From: Steroidobacteraceae bacterium | GTDB lineage: Bacteria; Pseudomonadota; Gammaproteobacteria; Steroidobacterales; Steroidobacteraceae | Assembly (NCBI GenBank): GCA_027531255.1 | Contig: JAPZRU010000008.1 | Coordinates: forward strand, 1 to 64,000 | DNA length: 64,000 bases | Reading direction: 5' to 3' | Shown: positions 26,081 through 36,138 of the stretch, one piece after another | Position numbering within the stretch: position 1 is the stretch's first letter | Layout: every line of letters begins with the position of its first letter | Program-made: the position numbers and the translations under genes | The notes under the pieces: generated by a model | What the model saw: only the letters and a program-made list of their open reading frames with translations | The model's database searches: none | What the model was told of the DNA's origin: nothing

Positions 26081-28798
26081 TCAGGGCCTGCGGTCGAGCG
26101 CCTCGCTCAGCGCCGCCTGCAGGCGCTCGCGCGCGGTCGAGTCGAGCGGGCGGTCCTCGACGTCCGTGAGGTAGAAGACGTCCTCGGCGCGCTCGCCGAC
26201 CGTGACGATGCGCGCGCCGTGGATCTGCACCCGCTCGCGCATGAACACCTTGCCGACCTCGGACAGCAGGCCCGGGCGGTCGCCCGCGACCAGCTCGAGG
26301 ACCGTGCGGCCGTTGCGCTCGTCCGCGCTCCACGACAGCTGGGTCGCGGTCGAGAACATGCGCACCTGCCGCGGCGCGCGGCGCGTGACGGTGATGTTCG
26401 CCTTCGCGTCGTCGCGCAGGCTGCGCCACAGGCCCTGCTCGATCTCGTGGATGCGCGTGCGGTCGGTGATCGCGCCGCCGGTGTCCTCGAGCACGAGGTA
26501 GGTCTCGACCGAGAAGCCGTTCGCGGTCGGCGTGATGCGCGCGTCGAGGATCGTGAGACCCATCTGGTCGAGCACGGCCGTGGCACGGGCGAAGGAATTG
26601 TGGCGGCGGGGCACGTAGCTGAAGATCGCGGTGCCGCCGCGGCCCGTTTCCGGGCGCACCGCCACGAGCGGGTCCTCGTCGAACGCGTCGCGGCCGGCCA
26701 GCAGCGAGGTGTGCCAGGCGATCTCCTCGGCGGTGTGCCGCAGGAAGTACTGGCCCGTGAACGTCTTCCAGACGCGCTCGACCTCGGAGGTCGGCACGCC
26801 GTCGCGCGTGAGGATGCCGCGCGCCTCGGCCTGCGTCTCGGCGATCAGTTCGTCCTGGCCGATCGGGCTCTCGAGGCCGCGCCGCAGCGCGCGCTTGGTG
26901 CGCTCGTAGAACTCCTCGAACAGCGAAGCCTTCCAGGTGTTCCAGAGCTTCGGGTTCGTGCCGCGGACGTCGGCGACCGTCAGTACGTAGAGGTAGTCGA
27001 GGTGCGTCTGGTCGCCCACGCGCCGCGCGAACTCGTTGACGACCTCGGGATCCGTGATGTCCTTCTTCTGCGCCGTGACCGACAGCAGCAGGTGGTGGCG
27101 GACGAGCCACGCGACCAGGCGTGCGTCGTACTTCGACAGCCCCTGCTCGAGGCAGAAGGCCTCGGCGTCAACGGCGCCGAGTTCCGAGTGGTCGCCGCCG
27201 CGGCCCTTCGCGATGTCGTGGAACAGCGCGGCGAGGTAGGCGAGCTCCGGGCGCGGCAGCGTGCGGAACAGCTGCGACATCCGCGGGAACTCGTGGTCGA
27301 AGCGTGCGAGCGAGAGGCGCCGCAGGTTGCGCATCACGAACAGGATGTGTGCGTCGACCGTGTAGGCGTGGAACAGGTCGTACTGCATGCGCCCGACGAT
27401 GCGGCCGAACGCGGGGATGTAGCGCCCGAGCACGCCGTACAGGTTCATCCGGCGCATCGCGCGCGTGACGCCCTCGGGCTCGCGCAGGATCTCGAGGAAC
27501 AGCCGGTGGTGACGGGGGTTCTGGCGGAACTCCTCGTCGATGAGCCACAGGTGGCGCTGCAGGTTCCGGATGGTCGACGCGCGCACGCCGCGGACCTCCG
27601 GGTGCTGCTGGATCAGCTGGAACAGCTCCAGGATCGCCGACGGGAAGCGCATGAAGACTTCCTCGTGCGTGATCTCCAGGTAGTCGTTGCGGATCTGGAA
27701 GCGCGGGTTCAGCGGCACTACGGCCGGGGCCGCGGGCGCCGCGTCAGGCTTGCCGCGGCTCAGGATCGCCTCGCGGAACAGCTGCAGCAGCATCTCGTTC
27801 AGCAGCGAGATGTCCATCGCCGTGCGGTAGTAGCGCTGCATGAACTGCTCGACCGCGAGCGTGTAGGTCGCGTCCTCGTAGCCGAACTGCTTGGCGAGGC
27901 GGATCTGGTGGTCGAACAGCAGGCGGTCCTCGCGCCGGCCCGTGAGCAGGTGCAGCGCGAAGCGGACCTTCCACAGGAAGGCCTGCGCGGCCTTCAGCTT
28001 GCGCAGTTCCGCGCGCGTCAGGAAGCCGTGGTCGACCAGTTCGTCCAGCGTCTCGGCGCCGAAGTGGCGCTTCGCGACCCACGCGATCGTCTGGATGTCC
28101 CGGAGCCCGCCGGGACTGGCCTTCACGTTCGGCTCGAGGTTGTAGGCGGTGTCGTGGAAGCGCGCGTGCCGCTGCTGCTGCTCCTTGACCTTGGCCTCGT
28201 AGAAGTCCGCCGCGCTCCAGATGTGCGGCGGCTGCAGGGCCTTCCGCATCGCGGCGTAGAGCGGCTCGGGACCGGCGAGCAGCCGTGCCTCGAGCAGGGT
28301 GGTCGCGACCGAGATGTCGGCGAGGCTCTCGCGCTGGCAGTCGTCGATGGTCCGGACGCTGTGGCCGACCTCGAGGCCGATGTCCCAGAGGAAGGTGAGG
28401 AACTTCTCGAGCGCCGCCTGCCACGCCGGGTTCTCGGTCTTCGGCAGCAGCACCATCACGTCGATGTCGGAGCACGGGTGCAGCTCGCCGCGGCCGTAGC
28501 CGCCGACCGCGACCAGCGCCAGTTCCTTCGCGTGCGGGCCGACGTGGACGGCCCACGCGCGCGTCAGCACCACGTCGACGAGCTTCGCGCGGTCGCGCAC
28601 CAGCGGCTCGACCGGTTCGTCGGCCGCGAAGCGCTCCTTCAGTTCGCGATCGCCGCGTTCCAGCGCAGCGCGGAACGTGGCGGGGGCGTCGGCGGGGGCC
28701 GCCGCCAGCTCGCCGGCGAGCACGTCCAGGGTGGCCCACTGCGGGGTGGGCGCCGGTGCGGGCATGGCCTCGTCCGCGTCGGGGGCGACCGGCAGCAT
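26081..28798 (-). CDS. glnD: bifunctional PII uridylyltransferase/uridylyl-removing enzyme GlnD
   Basis: The 905-residue protein senses glutamine and (un)uridylylates PII. Domain order is nucleotidyltransferase (GGYGRGELHPCSDIDVMVL, around 100-125), the UTase helical region, an HD hydrolase (LFHDIAKGRGGDHSELG, around 525), and two ACT domains at the C-terminus (FSYVPRRHNSFARATAVL and LELVAGDRPGLLSEVGKVF). Length is close to E. coli GlnD (890). The start is uncertain: the ATG at 28798 (4 nt after the map stop) is used, and a GTG at 28816 would overlap map. It is co-directional with map, as in E. coli. Confidence 0.95.
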   Translation of the reverse strand: MLPVAPDADEAMPAPAPTPQWATLDVLAGELAAAPADAPATFRAALERGDRELKERFAADEPVEPLVRDRAKLVDVVLTRAWAVHVGPHAKELALVAVGGYGRGELHPCSDIDVMVLLPKTENPAWQAALEKFLTFLWDIGLEVGHSVRTIDDCQRESLADISVATTLLEARLLAGPEPLYAAMRKALQPPHIWSAADFYEAKVKEQQQRHARFHDTAYNLEPNVKASPGGLRDIQTIAWVAKRHFGAETLDELVDHGFLTRAELRKLKAAQAFLWKVRFALHLLTGRREDRLLFDHQIRLAKQFGYEDATYTLAVEQFMQRYYRTAMDISLLNEMLLQLFREAILSRGKPDAAPAAPAVVPLNPRFQIRNDYLEITHEEVFMRFPSAILELFQLIQQHPEVRGVRASTIRNLQRHLWLIDEEFRQNPRHHRLFLEILREPEGVTRAMRRMNLYGVLGRYIPAFGRIVGRMQYDLFHAYTVDAHILFVMRNLRRLSLARFDHEFPRMSQLFRTLPRPELAYLAALFHDIAKGRGGDHSELGAVDAEAFCLEQGLSKYDARLVAWLVRHHLLLSVTAQKKDITDPEVVNEFARRVGDQTHLDYLYVLTVADVRGTNPKLWNTWKASLFEEFYERTKRALRRGLESPIGQDELIAETQAEARGILTRDGVPTSEVERVWKTFTGQYFLRHTAEEIAWHTSLLAGRDAFDEDPLVAVRPETGRGGTAIFSYVPRRHNSFARATAVLDQMGLTILDARITPTANGFSVETYLVLEDTGGAITDRTRIHEIEQGLWRSLRDDAKANITVTRRAPRQVRMFSTATQLSWSADERNGRTVLELVAGDRPGLLSEVGKVFMRERVQIHGARIVTVGERAEDVFYLTDVEDRPLDSTARERLQAALSEALDRRP

Positions 28799-28802
28799 GC
28801 GT

Positions 28803-29636
28803 TCAGCCCGCCGCACCGGCGGCGGCCGCCGGTGCTTCGAGGCCGAGCCGGAAGCGGTCCTCGCGCCCGAGCGTCAGCACCTCGCAGCCGTCGGCCGTGA
28901 CGAGCACGGTGTGCTCCCACTGGGCCGACAGCGAGTGGTCCTTGGTGACGACGGTCCAGCCGTCGGGCAGCAGCTTCACGTGGCGGCGCCCGGCGTTGAC
29001 CATCGGCTCGATCGTGAAGGTCATGCCCTCGCGGAGTTCGAGTCCCGTGCCCGGGTCGCCGTAGTGGAGCACCTGCGGGTCCTCGTGGAACACGCGCCCG
29101 ATGCCGTGGCCGCAGTACTCGCGAACCACCGAGTAGCCCTGCGCTTCGACGAAGGTCTGGATCGCGTGGCCGAGGTCCCCGAGACGGGTGCCGGGGCGCA
29201 CGAGTTCGATGCCGCGCCACATCGCGGCGTGGCAGACCTCGACCAGCCGCTTCGCCTGCACCGAGGGCTGGCCGACCAGGAACATGCGGCTCGAGTCTCC
29301 GTGCCAGCCGTCCTTGATGACGGTGACGTCGACGTTGACGATGTCGCCGGCCTTCAGGCGCTTCTCGCCGGGAATCCCGTGGCAGACCACGTGGTTCACC
29401 GAGGTGCAGATCGACTTCGGGAAGCCCTTGTAGTTCAGCGGCGCCGGGACGGCTTCCTGGACGCCCACGATGTAGTCGTGGGCGATGCGGTTCAGGTCGT
29501 CGGTGGTCGCGCCGGCGACGACGTGCGCGCCGATCATGTCGAGGACGTCGGCCGTGAGGCGGCCGGCCAGCCGCATGCCGTCCTGCTCGGCGGGGGTCTT
29601 GAGCGTCACGTTCTGGGGGTCGGGCGAGCGCCACAT
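28803..29636 (-). CDS. map: methionine aminopeptidase type I
   Basis: At 277 residues the enzyme removes initiator methionine co-translationally. It is a pita-bread fold with two metal ions. Recognisable ligand regions are [20 protein letters not shown] (first Asp), the following [11 protein letters not shown] (second Asp), [13 protein letters not shown] (His), TFTIEPM (Glu) and the last Glu in [10 protein letters not shown]. There is no N-terminal zinc finger, so it is type Ia. The ATG at 29636 follows a GAGG. The C-terminus carries a short Ala-rich tail. It is divergent from rpsB, the standard arrangement. Confidence 0.96.
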   Translation of the reverse strand: MWRSPDPQNVTLKTPAEQDGMRLAGRLTADVLDMIGAHVVAGATTDDLNRIAHDYIVGVQEAVPAPLNYKGFPKSICTSVNHVVCHGIPGEKRLKAGDIVNVDVTVIKDGWHGDSSRMFLVGQPSVQAKRLVEVCHAAMWRGIELVRPGTRLGDLGHAIQTFVEAQGYSVVREYCGHGIGRVFHEDPQVLHYGDPGTGLELREGMTFTIEPMVNAGRRHVKLLPDGWTVVTKDHSLSAQWEHTVLVTADGCEVLTLGREDRFRLGLEAPAAAAGAAG

Positions 29637-29673
29637 GGTGATTCGGAGCCTCGCCGTGGGCCAGCCCAAGTCA

Positions 29674-29702
29674 TTGTCCGGCCGAGTCGAACATGGTATA
29701 AA
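29674..29702 (+). promoter_or_regulatory. sigma-70 promoter of rpsB-tsf
   Basis: TTGTCC (29674-29679) and TATAAA (29697-29702) are separated by exactly 17 nt, an excellent match and the strongest promoter in the window. The transcript would have a leader of about 175 nt before rpsB, GC-rich with several possible stems, where autoregulation by S2 could act. Confidence 0.75.
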
Positions 29703-29886
29703 GCGCGCGCTTTTTTGGCAACGCACGTCGCCAGAGAGCACCACCGCCACACGCGCCTCGCCCGCCGCTTCGCACCCGGCGGGCAACCGAGCGGACGGGT
29801 GCCGGCCGGCTGACCTCGCGAGAGTCGCGGGGCCCCGGTCGGTTTCCGCCGGGATGCGCGGAGGTACAACCCGGGAGCCGATGATC

Positions 29887-30819
29887 ATGCCCAGCGTGTC
29901 GATGCGACAGATGCTGGAAGCGGGCGTCCATTTCGGACACCAGACCCGCTTCTGGAACCCGAAGATGGCCCCCTACATCTTCGGCGAGCGTAACAAGATC
30001 CACATCATCAATCTCGAGAAGACGCAGCCGATGTTCGCGGAGGCTGCCGGCTTCGTCCGCCACGTCGTCGCGGACGGCGGCAAGGTGCTGTTCGTCGGCA
30101 CCAAGCGCTCCGCGCGCGAGGCCGTGCAGCGCGAGGCGACGCGCGCAGGCCAGCCGTTCGTGAACCAGCGCTGGCTCGGCGGCATGCTCACGAACTTCAA
30201 GACCATCCGCCAGTCGATCAAGCGGCTGATGGAGCTCGAGGAACTGTCGAACTCGGGCGCGCTCGACCGCCGCGGCAAGAAGGAAGCGCAGATGCTCCGT
30301 CGCGAGATGGAGAAGCTGTACCGCAGCCTCGGCGGCATCAAGGAAATGTCGGCGCTGCCGGACGCGCTGTTCGTCGTCGACGTCGGCCACGAGCAGATCG
30401 CGATCCAGGAAGCCAGGAAGCTCGGGATCCCGGTGGTCGCGGTGGTCGACACCAACTGCTCGCCGGAAGGCATCGACTACGTGATCCCCGGTAACGACGA
30501 CGCGATGCGTGCGATCGGCCTCTACACGGCGGCGGTCGCGGACGCGGTGCTCGAGGGCAAGTCGGCCGCGCCCGAGGTGCCGGCCGGTGACGACGAGTTC
30601 GTCGAACTCGACGAGGCGGGCAACCCGCGTCGTCGCAACGCCCGCGGCGGTCGCGGCCGTCCGGCCGGCAACCAGGGTCAGCCGCGTCGCGGCGGTGGCC
30701 GGGGTGCCGCGGGTGGTCGCGGCGGTGCCGCGCGTCGGGGTCCGGCGGTCGCCGTGGAAGCTCAGGATGCCGAGCCCGCGGAAGGCGCCGAGGCCAGCGC
30801 GCCCGAGTCGGCCGGATAA
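29887..30819 (+). CDS. rpsB: 30S ribosomal protein S2 with long C-terminal tail
   Basis: The 310-residue protein has a normal S2 body (1-240): [64 protein letters not shown]. About 70 extra residues follow, first a Gly/Arg-rich stretch with [12 protein letters not shown] and [14 protein letters not shown], then an acidic Ala/Glu end. E. coli S2 has 241 residues. An ATG at 29881 is the alternative start, but 29887 has better spacing from GGGAG. The tail may contact RNA; that is inference. Confidence 0.96.
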   Translation: MPSVSMRQMLEAGVHFGHQTRFWNPKMAPYIFGERNKIHIINLEKTQPMFAEAAGFVRHVVADGGKVLFVGTKRSAREAVQREATRAGQPFVNQRWLGGMLTNFKTIRQSIKRLMELEELSNSGALDRRGKKEAQMLRREMEKLYRSLGGIKEMSALPDALFVVDVGHEQIAIQEARKLGIPVVAVVDTNCSPEGIDYVIPGNDDAMRAIGLYTAAVADAVLEGKSAAPEVPAGDDEFVELDEAGNPRRRNARGGRGRPAGNQGQPRRGGGRGAAGGRGGAARRGPAVAVEAQDAEPAEGAEASAPESAG

Positions 30820-30970
30820 GGCCTCGACGGCGGGGCCGCCGGCGCGAGCCGCGACCCTGCCGCGCAACTCTTCGTCCGCCCGGAGCGCACGGCGCGTTCC
30901 GGTGCGTTCCCGTTGAGCGTCGCCGCGGCCGTTCCGGGTCGCGGCGCTACCCGAATCGAGTGGAACACCG

Positions 30971-31864
30971 ATGAACATCTCCGCAGACGCAGTGAAGCAG
31001 CTCCGCGAGCGCACCGGCGCGGGCATGATGGAATGCAAGAAGGCGCTGGTCGAGGCGAACGGCGACCTCGAGGCCGCCGCCGAGGCGATGCGCAAGTCGG
31101 GCCTGGCGAAGGCCGACAAGAAGGCCAGCCGCGTGGCCGCGGAGGGCACGATCGTCGCCGAACTGGCGGCCGACGGCCGCAGCGGCGTGCTGGTCGAGGT
31201 CAACTGCGAAACCGACTTCGTCGCGCGCCAGGACGACTTCCAGGCGTTCGCGAAGGACGTCGCGAAGGCGGCGCTGGCCAGCGGCGCGACCGACGTCGAG
31301 CCGCTGCTCGCGCAGACCGGGCCGGACGGCGTCACGTTCGAGGAGCGCCGCCGCGCGCTGATCGCGAAGATCGGCGAGAACATCGGCGTCCGCCGCCTCG
31401 CGCGCGTGACCGCGCCGGACGTCCTCGGCAGCTACCTGCACGGCACCCGCATCGGCGCGCTGGTCGCGCTGAAGGGCGGCGACGCGGCGCTGGCCAAGGA
31501 TCTCGCGATGCACGTCGCGGCGATCAACCCGGCCTACCTCGACGCGAACGCGGTGCCGCAGGCGGAACTCGCCAAGGAGCGCGAGATCCAGGCCGCGAAG
31601 GCCGCGACCGAGGCTACCGGCAAGCCGGCCGAGGTCGTCGCGAAGATGGTCGAGGGCCGCATCCGCAAGTACCTCGCCGAGATCACGCTGGTCGGCCAGC
31701 CGTTCGTCAAGGACGACACCGTGACGGTCGAGAAGCTGCTCAAGAAGGCCGATGCGAGCGTCGCCGGTTTCGTGCGGCTCGAGGTCGGCGCCGGCATCGA
31801 GAAGAAGCAGGAGAACTTCGCGGAAGAGGTGATGGCGCAGGTCAAGGGCGCCGAGAAGCGCTGA
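30971..31864 (+). CDS. tsf: elongation factor Ts
   Basis: The 297-residue guanine-nucleotide exchange factor acts on EF-Tu. The N-terminal UBA-like domain has [19 protein letters not shown]. The core contains [18 protein letters not shown] (with the TDFV motif that displaces the EF-Tu magnesium) and [12 protein letters not shown]. The C-terminus has [14 protein letters not shown]. Length is typical (E. coli 283). It follows rpsB after 151 nt and is probably co-transcribed. Confidence 0.97.
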   Translation: MNISADAVKQLRERTGAGMMECKKALVEANGDLEAAAEAMRKSGLAKADKKASRVAAEGTIVAELAADGRSGVLVEVNCETDFVARQDDFQAFAKDVAKAALASGATDVEPLLAQTGPDGVTFEERRRALIAKIGENIGVRRLARVTAPDVLGSYLHGTRIGALVALKGGDAALAKDLAMHVAAINPAYLDANAVPQAELAKEREIQAAKAATEATGKPAEVVAKMVEGRIRKYLAEITLVGQPFVKDDTVTVEKLLKKADASVAGFVRLEVGAGIEKKQENFAEEVMAQVKGAEKR

Positions 31865-31965
31865 GCCCGCGCGGGACCGGATCCGAGGCGGCGCACGGTG
31901 GCGTGCCGCCGCACCGGGTCCGGACCGGCTAAACTGTCGCCGGTCGAGGCAGCCAGGACGACGCG

Positions 31966-32697
31966 ATGGGCAACGAGAGGGCCGAGCCGAGGTATCGCAG
32001 GATCCTCCTCAAATTGAGCGGCGAGGCCCTGATGGGCAAGGCGGACTACGGGATCGACCCGGAGGTCATCCGCCGGCTCGCCGGCGAGATCTTCGAAGTC
32101 GTCGGCCGCGGCACGCAGGTCGCGGTGGTCATCGGCGGCGGCAACATCTTCCGGGGCGAAGGCCTCGCCCGGCGCGGCATGGACCGCGTCACCGGGGACC
32201 ACATGGGCATGCTCGCGACCGTGATCAACGCGCTCGCGATGCAGGACGCCCTCGAGAACCTCGGCGCGCACGCGCGCGTGATGAGCGCGCTCCGGATCAA
32301 CGAAGTCTGCGAGGACTACATCCGCCGGCGCGCGATCCGCCACCTCGAGAAGGGGCGCGTCGTGATCCTCGCCGCCGGCACCGGCAACCCGTTCTTCACG
32401 ACCGACACCGCGGCCTCGCTCCGCGCCATCGAGATCGAGGCGGACGTGCTGCTGAAGGCCACCAAGGTCAACGGCATCTACGACGCCGACCCGGTCAGGA
32501 ATCCCGGCGCGAAGCGCTACGCGCGCCTGACCTTCGACCAGGTCCTGGCCGACAAGCTGATGGTGATGGACGCGACCGCCATCGTGATGTGCCGCGACAA
32601 CGCGCTGCCGCTGCAGGTGTTCAACCTGCACAACGCCGGGGACCTGCTCAGGATCGTGGACGGCGAGGACGTCGGCACGGTGGTCTCGAACGCCTGA
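31966..32697 (+). CDS. pyrH: uridylate kinase PyrH
   Basis: At 243 residues the hexameric bacterial UMP kinase makes UDP and is allosterically controlled by GTP and UTP. Key segments are [53 protein letters not shown] and [12 protein letters not shown]. It belongs to the amino-acid kinase fold rather than the eukaryotic UMP/CMP kinase fold. It is separated from tsf by 101 nt containing a GC-rich imperfect hairpin (around 31888-31911), so partial termination is possible there. Confidence 0.97.
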   Translation: MGNERAEPRYRRILLKLSGEALMGKADYGIDPEVIRRLAGEIFEVVGRGTQVAVVIGGGNIFRGEGLARRGMDRVTGDHMGMLATVINALAMQDALENLGAHARVMSALRINEVCEDYIRRRAIRHLEKGRVVILAAGTGNPFFTTDTAASLRAIEIEADVLLKATKVNGIYDADPVRNPGAKRYARLTFDQVLADKLMVMDATAIVMCRDNALPLQVFNLHNAGDLLRIVDGEDVGTVVSNA

Positions 32698-32772
32698 CGC
32701 GGCCGCCGGCCGCGCGAACACGAACGAAGGCCCGGGCCGCGCGCCCGGCCGCGAAGCCCAGGGGAACCGACG

Positions 32773-33330
32773 ATGCTCGACGAACTGAAGAAGGACGCCG
32801 CCGAACGCATGGCCAAGTGCGTGACGGCCCTCAGGAGCGAGTTCAAGCGCATGCGCACGGGCCGCGCCAGCACCGCGCTGCTCGACGGCCTGCGCGTCGA
32901 GTACTACGGCTCGGAGATGCCGCTGTCGCAGGTCGCGAACGTCGTCGTCGAGGACGCGCGCACGCTCTCGATCACGCCGTGGGACAAGTCGATGGTGCAG
33001 GTCATCGAGAAGGCGATCCACAAGTCGGACCTCGGCCTCACGCCGAACACCGCCGGCGCCGTGATCCGCCTGCCGCTGCCGCCGCTGACCGAGGAGCGCC
33101 GCCGCGAGATCATCAAGGTCGCGCACCGCGAGGCCGAGGGCGCGCGGGTCGCCGTCCGCAACGTGCGGCGCGACGCGATGAACGACCTCAAGGAGATGCT
33201 GAAGGAGAAGCTGGTCTCGCAGGACGAGGACCGTCGTGCCCAGGACGAGATCCAGAAGCTGACGGACAAGTACGTCGCCGAAGTGGACCAGGTGCTGGCG
33301 GACAAGGAGAAGGAACTCCTGCAGGTCTGA
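32773..33330 (+). CDS. frr: ribosome recycling factor
   Basis: The 185-residue protein with EF-G splits post-termination ribosomes. The three-helix bundle with LRTGRAS-type sequence ([20 protein letters not shown]), [33 protein letters not shown] and [13 protein letters not shown] is intact and of standard length. It is preceded by AGGGGA and follows pyrH after 75 nt. Confidence 0.97.
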   Translation: MLDELKKDAAERMAKCVTALRSEFKRMRTGRASTALLDGLRVEYYGSEMPLSQVANVVVEDARTLSITPWDKSMVQVIEKAIHKSDLGLTPNTAGAVIRLPLPPLTEERRREIIKVAHREAEGARVAVRNVRRDAMNDLKEMLKEKLVSQDEDRRAQDEIQKLTDKYVAEVDQVLADKEKELLQV

Positions 33331-33360
33331 CGACCGCCGGAGAGTCCAACCGCCCGCCGC

Positions 33361-34155
33361 ATGGCCTTCGAGCCCAACCCGCCCGTCGACCCGCCCCGGC
33401 CCGGGGGCGTCGGCGCCGCGCGCGCGCCGGCAGGCGTGCCGCGGCACGTCGCGATCATCATGGACGGCAACGGCCGGTGGGCCGCGACGCGCCGGTTGCC
33501 GCGCTCCGCGGGCCATCGCGCCGGCATCCGCCCCGTGCGCATGTCGGTCGAGGAGTGCGCGAAGCGCGGCGTCGAGGTGCTGACGCTGTTCGCGTTCTCG
33601 AGCGAGAACTGGCGTCGGCCGCCGCAGGAAGTCGGCCTCCTGATGCAGCTCTTCCTGGAAGCCATCGAGCGCGAGGTCGACGAGCTGTCGCGCAACGGCG
33701 TGGAACTGCGCTTCATCGGCGAGCGCGGCTCGCTGGCCGAGGAGCTGCGGCTGCGCATGGCGAACGCGGAAGCGCGCACGCGCGGCAACCGCGGCCTCAA
33801 GCTCGTCGTCGCCGTCGCCTACGGCGGCCGCTGGGATCTCGTGCAGGCTGCGCGCCGGCTCGCGCGCGAGTGCGCGGACGGCCGCCTCGCGCCCGAGGCG
33901 ATCGACGAGGCCCGTATCGGCGCCGCGCTCGCCCTCGGCGACCTGCCGGAGCCGGATCTCTTCATCCGCACCGGCGGCGACCGGCGCGTCAGCAACTTCC
34001 TGCTCTGGAACCTCGCGTACACGGAGCTCTGCTTCGTCGACGCGCTCTGGCCGGAGTTCAGCGCGGAGCACCTCGGGGCCGCTTTCGCGAGCTTCGCGGC
34101 GCGCCAGCGGCGGTTCGGCATGACCGGCGAGCAGGTGGAGGCGGGCCCGTGCTGA
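33361..34155 (+). CDS. uppS: undecaprenyl diphosphate synthase
   Basis: The 264-residue cis-prenyltransferase makes the C55 carrier lipid for peptidoglycan and lipopolysaccharide. The diphosphate-binding motif is HVAIIMDGNGRWA. FAFSSENWRRP and the C-terminal RTGGDRRVSNFLLWNLAY.E.. region are conserved. The first 25 residues are a Pro-rich extension before the family start, so an internal start cannot be excluded. Its stop overlaps the cdsA start by 7 nt. Confidence 0.96.
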   Translation: MAFEPNPPVDPPRPGGVGAARAPAGVPRHVAIIMDGNGRWAATRRLPRSAGHRAGIRPVRMSVEECAKRGVEVLTLFAFSSENWRRPPQEVGLLMQLFLEAIEREVDELSRNGVELRFIGERGSLAEELRLRMANAEARTRGNRGLKLVVAVAYGGRWDLVQAARRLARECADGRLAPEAIDEARIGAALALGDLPEPDLFIRTGGDRRVSNFLLWNLAYTELCFVDALWPEFSAEHLGAAFASFAARQRRFGMTGEQVEAGPC

Positions 34156-34961
34156 AGACGCGCCTGGTCACCGCGCTCGTGCTGGTCGCGATGGTGCTGG
34201 TGATCCTGTTCTGGCTGCCGCCCGGCGCAGGCATCGGCTTCACCGCGGCGCTCGTGCTGCTCGGCGCGTGGGAATGGTCGCGCTTCGCGGGACTGACCGA
34301 GCCGAATTCGCGCCTCCTGTACACGTTCGCCACCGCGGTGCTCTGCGCGCTCGCCTGGGACGAGACCAACCAGGCGCGGGACTGGCTCGCGCTGATGGCG
34401 ATTGCCACGGTCTGGTGGGCGATCGCGTTCCTGTGGCTCGCGCTGAAGCCGTCCGCGGTGAATCGCGCGGCGGCCGCGATCGCCGGCCTGGTCGTGCTCG
34501 TGCCCGCGTGGGTCGGCATGGGGCGGCTGCTGAAGATCGACGACGGCCCCGTCCGCGGCGAACTGCTGTTCCTGTTCCTGCTGGTGCTGGTGTGGGCCGC
34601 GGACATCGGCGCGTTCTTCGCCGGCAAGCGTTTCGGCCGCGTGAAGCTCGCGCCGCGCGTCAGCCCGAACAAGACCTGGGAGGGCGTGTTCGGCGGGCTG
34701 TTCGCCGCCGGCCTCGCCGCGGCGGGCGGCGTGGTGCTGTTCGACTTCCCCGTGGCCGCATTCGTGTTCCTGTGCCTCGCGGTGGTGCTGGCCTCGGTGG
34801 TCGGCGACCTCACCGAGAGCATGTTCAAGCGCTTCGCCGGCGTGAAGGACAGCGGCAGGATGCTGCCGGGCCACGGCGGCGTGCTGGACCGCATCGACAG
34901 CGTCACCGCCGCGGTGCCGTTCTACGTGCTCGGCCTCGGCTGGCTCGGCGTGATCGGGTGA
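34149..34961 (+). CDS. cdsA: phosphatidate cytidylyltransferase
   Basis: The 270-residue polytopic inner-membrane enzyme makes CDP-diacylglycerol for all phospholipids. About seven to eight hydrophobic segments are visible. The C-terminal CDS signature is [21 protein letters not shown] with [11 protein letters not shown]. Another conserved block, [20 protein letters not shown], precedes it. A GTG start overlaps uppS by 7 nt. Confidence 0.96.
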   Translation: MLKTRLVTALVLVAMVLVILFWLPPGAGIGFTAALVLLGAWEWSRFAGLTEPNSRLLYTFATAVLCALAWDETNQARDWLALMAIATVWWAIAFLWLALKPSAVNRAAAAIAGLVVLVPAWVGMGRLLKIDDGPVRGELLFLFLLVLVWAADIGAFFAGKRFGRVKLAPRVSPNKTWEGVFGGLFAAGLAAAGGVVLFDFPVAAFVFLCLAVVLASVVGDLTESMFKRFAGVKDSGRMLPGHGGVLDRIDSVTAAVPFYVLGLGWLGVIG

Positions 34962-34965
34962 GGCC

Positions 34966-36138
34966 GTGAAGGGCGTAGCCATCCTCGGTTCCACCGGCTC
35001 GATCGGCACGAGCACGCTCGACGTGGTCGAGCGGCATCCCGAGCGTTTCCGCGTGGTCGCGCTCGCCGCGCGCAGGAGCGTGGACCGCCTGCTCGCACAG
35101 GCCGAGCGCCACCGCCCCGACTGCGTCGCGCTCGAGGATCCCGCGCAGGCGGCCGGGCTCGAGCGCGCACTGCGCGAGCGCGGGCTGAAGACCGAGGTGC
35201 TGGCCGGCCCGGGCGCGCTCGAGACCCTCGCGAGCCTGCCCGCGGCCGACTACGTGATGGCGGCGATCGTCGGCGCGGCCGGGCTGCGCTCGACGCTCGC
35301 GGCCGCGAGCGCCGGCAAGCACGTGCTGCTCGCGAACAAGGAAGCGCTCGTGATGTCGGGGCGCCTGCTGCTCGACGCGGCGCGCGCCAGCGGCGCGGCG
35401 CTGCTGCCGATCGACAGCGAGCACAACGCGATCTTCCAGTGCCTGCCGCGCGGCTTCCGGGCCGGCGAGCCCTGCCCGGGCGTGCGCCGCATCCTGCTGA
35501 CCGCCTCGGGCGGACCGTTCCTCCGCGCGCCCGCGGACCGGCTCTCGACCGTGACGCCCGACGAGGCCTGCGCACACCCGAAGTGGGTGATGGGCCGCAA
35601 GATCTCGGTGGACTCCGCGACGCTGATGAACAAGGGCCTCGAGCTGATCGAGGCCCAGCTGCTGTTCGGCGTGCCGGCGGGCGGCGTCGAGGTGGTGGTG
35701 CACCCGCAGAGCGTGGTGCACTCGCTGGTCGAGTTCGCGGACGGCTCGATGCTCGCGCAGCTCGGCAACCCCGACATGCGCACCCCGATCGCGCACGCGC
35801 TCGGCTGGCCCGATCGGATCGAATCCGGCGTCGGGCCGCTCGACCTCGTGCGCGCCGGGCGGCTCGAGTTCGAAGCGCCGGACCGCGCGCGTTTCCGCTG
35901 CCTCGCGCTCGCCGAGGCCGCCGCCGCCGCCGGGGGCCACGCGCCGGCGGTCCTGAACGCGGCGAACGAGATCGCCGTGGCGGCGTTCCTGGCCGGCCGG
36001 TTGAACTTTACGGGGATCCCGGCGGTCATTGAGAGCGTATTGGCGCAATCGGCGCCCGCGCGCGACCGCGGTCTCGACGACGTGCTGACCGTGGACTCGT
36101 GGGCCCGCGACCGGGCCCGGGCCGAGGTTCCCGCATGA
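34966..36138 (+). CDS. dxr: 1-deoxy-D-xylulose 5-phosphate reductoisomerase
   Basis: The 390-residue NADPH-dependent enzyme makes MEP in the isoprenoid pathway; ispD/ispF are encoded 20 kb downstream. [18 protein letters not shown] is the Rossmann start, [12 protein letters not shown] and [13 protein letters not shown] carry active-site residues (Glu, His), and [15 protein letters not shown] is the flexible-loop region. GTG at 34966 is the start, 4 nt after the cdsA stop. The stop overlaps rseP by 4 nt. Confidence 0.97.
   Translation: MKGVAILGSTGSIGTSTLDVVERHPERFRVVALAARRSVDRLLAQAERHRPDCVALEDPAQAAGLERALRERGLKTEVLAGPGALETLASLPAADYVMAAIVGAAGLRSTLAAASAGKHVLLANKEALVMSGRLLLDAARASGAALLPIDSEHNAIFQCLPRGFRAGEPCPGVRRILLTASGGPFLRAPADRLSTVTPDEACAHPKWVMGRKISVDSATLMNKGLELIEAQLLFGVPAGGVEVVVHPQSVVHSLVEFADGSMLAQLGNPDMRTPIAHALGWPDRIESGVGPLDLVRAGRLEFEAPDRARFRCLALAEAAAAAGGHAPAVLNAANEIAVAAFLAGRLNFTGIPAVIESVLAQSAPARDRGLDDVLTVDSWARDRARAEVPA

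Noticed and set aside
25916-28900. 994-codon plus-strand frame
   Set aside because: Antisense shadow of glnD and dapC, which show complete motifs.
29637-29700. A divergent promoter for map overlapping the rpsB promoter (TTGCCA ... TATACC)
   Set aside because: The spacer is only about 15 nt and the -10 is imperfect, so I do not list it.
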